From Anaerolineales bacterium (GTDB lineage: Bacteria; Chloroflexota; Anaerolineae; Epilineales; JAANWY01): a DNA stretch of 14,309 nucleotides. Below, piece after piece: positions 13,618-14,309 of this stretch. Below the pieces are notes generated by a model that was not told the DNA's origin, made no database searches, and worked only from the letters and a program-made list of their open reading frames with translations. The stretch covers positions 1-14,309 of the forward strand of contig JAANWY010000101.1 of the NCBI GenBank assembly GCA_018263655.1, read 5' to 3'. Each line of letters starts with the position of its first letter. Within the stretch, counting starts at the first letter, position 1. The position numbers were made by a program, and so were the translations under genes.

Positions 13618-13639
13618 GCGAAGCAAGCTTCGCTACTCC
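13618..13639. repeat. 22-nt repeat, copy 2, upstream of cheW
   Basis: Exact direct copy of 12441-12462, 1177 nt downstream of it. It lies in the intergenic region 49 nt before the cheW start. The rest of 13584-13687 holds short redundant words (GTTCGTCGTTGATCGTT) and the cheW RBS. Confidence 0.9.
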
Positions 13640-13673
13640 GTCTCAGGTTGACCGTTCGTCGTTGATCGTTTAT

Positions 13674-13678
13674 AGGAG
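13674..13678 (+). promoter_or_regulatory. RBS of cheW
   Basis: AGGAG lies 9 nt before ATG 13688 and fixes the start of the CheW gene. Confidence 0.75.
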
Positions 13679-13687
13679 ATAAAGCCC

Positions 13688-14185
13688 ATGCAAACTGAAA
13701 GATCCTTAGAAGAAGAACCACAGCGCCAGTTCATCATCTTTCGCTTGGATGAGACGGAATTCGCCGTCCCCATCGAGCAGGTGGCCCGCATCGTGCGCCT
13801 GGCAAAATGCACCCGCGTGCCCCGGGCGCCGGCCTTTCTGGAGGGCGTCATCAACCTGCATGGCGACGTCGTGCCCATCGTCGATCTCAAGAAGCGCTTC
13901 CAGTTGGTGGAGACGCCCTACGACGACGAAGCCCGCATCATTGTCGCCGAAGTGACCGACCAGAGAGTGGGCCTGATCGTGGACGCCGTCACCGAGATTC
14001 TGTGGCTGCCCACCTCCGCCATCGAGCCGCCGCCGGCCATGGTGGCCGACATCAGCGGCGTCTATCTGACAGGCGTGGCCACCCAAGACGACCGCCTGTT
14101 TGTCATCCTGGACCTCAGCCGCGTGCTGACCACGGAGGAGGTCGCGGAGCTGGAAACGGAGTTGTCAGTGAACAGTGGACAGTGA
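13688..14185 (+). CDS. cheW: CheW-type chemotaxis coupling protein
   Basis: Cytoplasmic adaptor of 165 residues, the usual CheW length, which links chemoreceptors to the kinase CheA through two SH3-like barrels. Seen: FIIFRLDETEFAVPIEQVARIVR at the start of the first barrel, RVPRAPAFLEGVINLHGDVVPIVDLKKRF with the conserved G-x-x-N-L-x-G-x-V-x-P-V/I-x-D-L core, RIIVAEVTDQRVGLIVDAVTEIL, and a final LFVILDLSRVL strand. The start is supported by an AGGAG box. The last residues (SVNSGQ) are encoded by a short AACAGTGGACAGTG duplication and lie beyond the conserved fold. It follows an interrupted MCP gene; with a working receptor it would form a minimal receptor-adaptor pair. CheA is not in the window; the hybrid kinase at 61 has no CheA features. 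Confidence 0.94.
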   Translation: MQTERSLEEEPQRQFIIFRLDETEFAVPIEQVARIVRLAKCTRVPRAPAFLEGVINLHGDVVPIVDLKKRFQLVETPYDDEARIIVAEVTDQRVGLIVDAVTEILWLPTSAIEPPPAMVADISGVYLTGVATQDDRLFVILDLSRVLTTEEVAELETELSVNSGQ

Positions 14186-14282
14186 TCTTATACATAACAG
14201 GTCATCGCAGGATTCATCCGTGGATGGCGAGCAGACGGCCAGAAACGTCCCCACGGACAGAAGGAAACCCTGTGCTGAGTGT

Positions 14283-14309
14283 AGCCGAAGTAACGGCTGT
14301 TTGACTTTT
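14283..14309 (+). terminator. Weak intrinsic terminator candidate after cheW
   Basis: AGCCG at 14283-14287 and CGGCT at 14294-14298 form a 5-bp stem with a 6-nt loop, followed by GTTTGACTTTT up to the window end. It lies about 100 nt after the cheW stop. The stem is short and the T-run interrupted, so support is modest. The rest of 14186-14309 shows no convincing gene. Confidence 0.3.

Noticed and set aside
13648..13676. Sigma-70-like promoter TTGACC - 17 nt - TATAGG before cheW
   Set aside because: The -10 match overlaps the AGGAG ribosome binding site, so transcription would start after it. Probably coincidence.
14186..14304. Start of another gene after cheW (GTG near 14271)
   Set aside because: The frame stops after ten codons and no conserved sequence is visible.

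Overview
The window is a high-GC stretch with every supported gene on the + strand. It most resembles a Chloroflexota (Anaerolineae-like) genome, probably a metagenomic or draft contig. This placement is an inference. It rests on the Pro/Thr-rich extracellular tail of the 10087 gene, on the gene content, and on the density of short palindromic and tandem repeats that enter coding sequence in frame. No rRNA or marker gene is present to confirm it. Positions 1-59 look like an assembly artefact: 7 nt matching the end of an Illumina adapter, then an inverted copy of 154-205.

Layout. (1) 61-2286: hybrid histidine kinase (HisKA, HATPase, two receivers, Hpt), 5' truncated by the contig end. (2) 2306-3106: a stand-alone GlmU-type uridylyltransferase domain, a source of UDP-GlcNAc. 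(3) 3107-3544: a repeat-filled gap holding a nested hairpin element, a small palindrome and a 98-bp element with 15-bp terminal inverted repeats. (4) 3545-12393: a tightly packed set made of a response regulator-diguanylate cyclase (REC-GGDEF with an intact I-site), a PelF-like GT4 glycosyltransferase, a PelG-like polytopic exporter, an unrecognised large polytopic membrane protein, and a membrane-anchored PelA/DUF2194-like putative deacetylase. (5) 12407-14185: a chemoreceptor-like gene split by an in-frame TAG, a second copy of the 98-bp element, and a cheW gene.

How the genes may work together (inference). The locus looks like a divergent Pel-like exopolysaccharide system. GlmU-type activity would supply UDP-GlcNAc, PelF would polymerise, PelG plus the 7908 membrane protein would move the chain across the membrane, and the 10087 protein would modify it outside. 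A dedicated diguanylate cyclase in the same gene set suggests control by c-di-GMP, as in known Pel systems, but no recognisable PelD receptor is present in the window. The hybrid kinase could feed the receiver of the cyclase. The MCP and CheW add a chemosensory module.

The second theme is repeats. A mosaic family built around GGTCTCC/GGAGACC arms occurs in the kinase ATPase domain, in the kinase linker (3 x 45 nt), in the gap at 3143-3257, and as an eight-unit tandem array between pelF and pelG that also supplies the pelF stop codon. Other short repeats lie in frame in pelF, pelG, the 7908 gene and the MCP gene.
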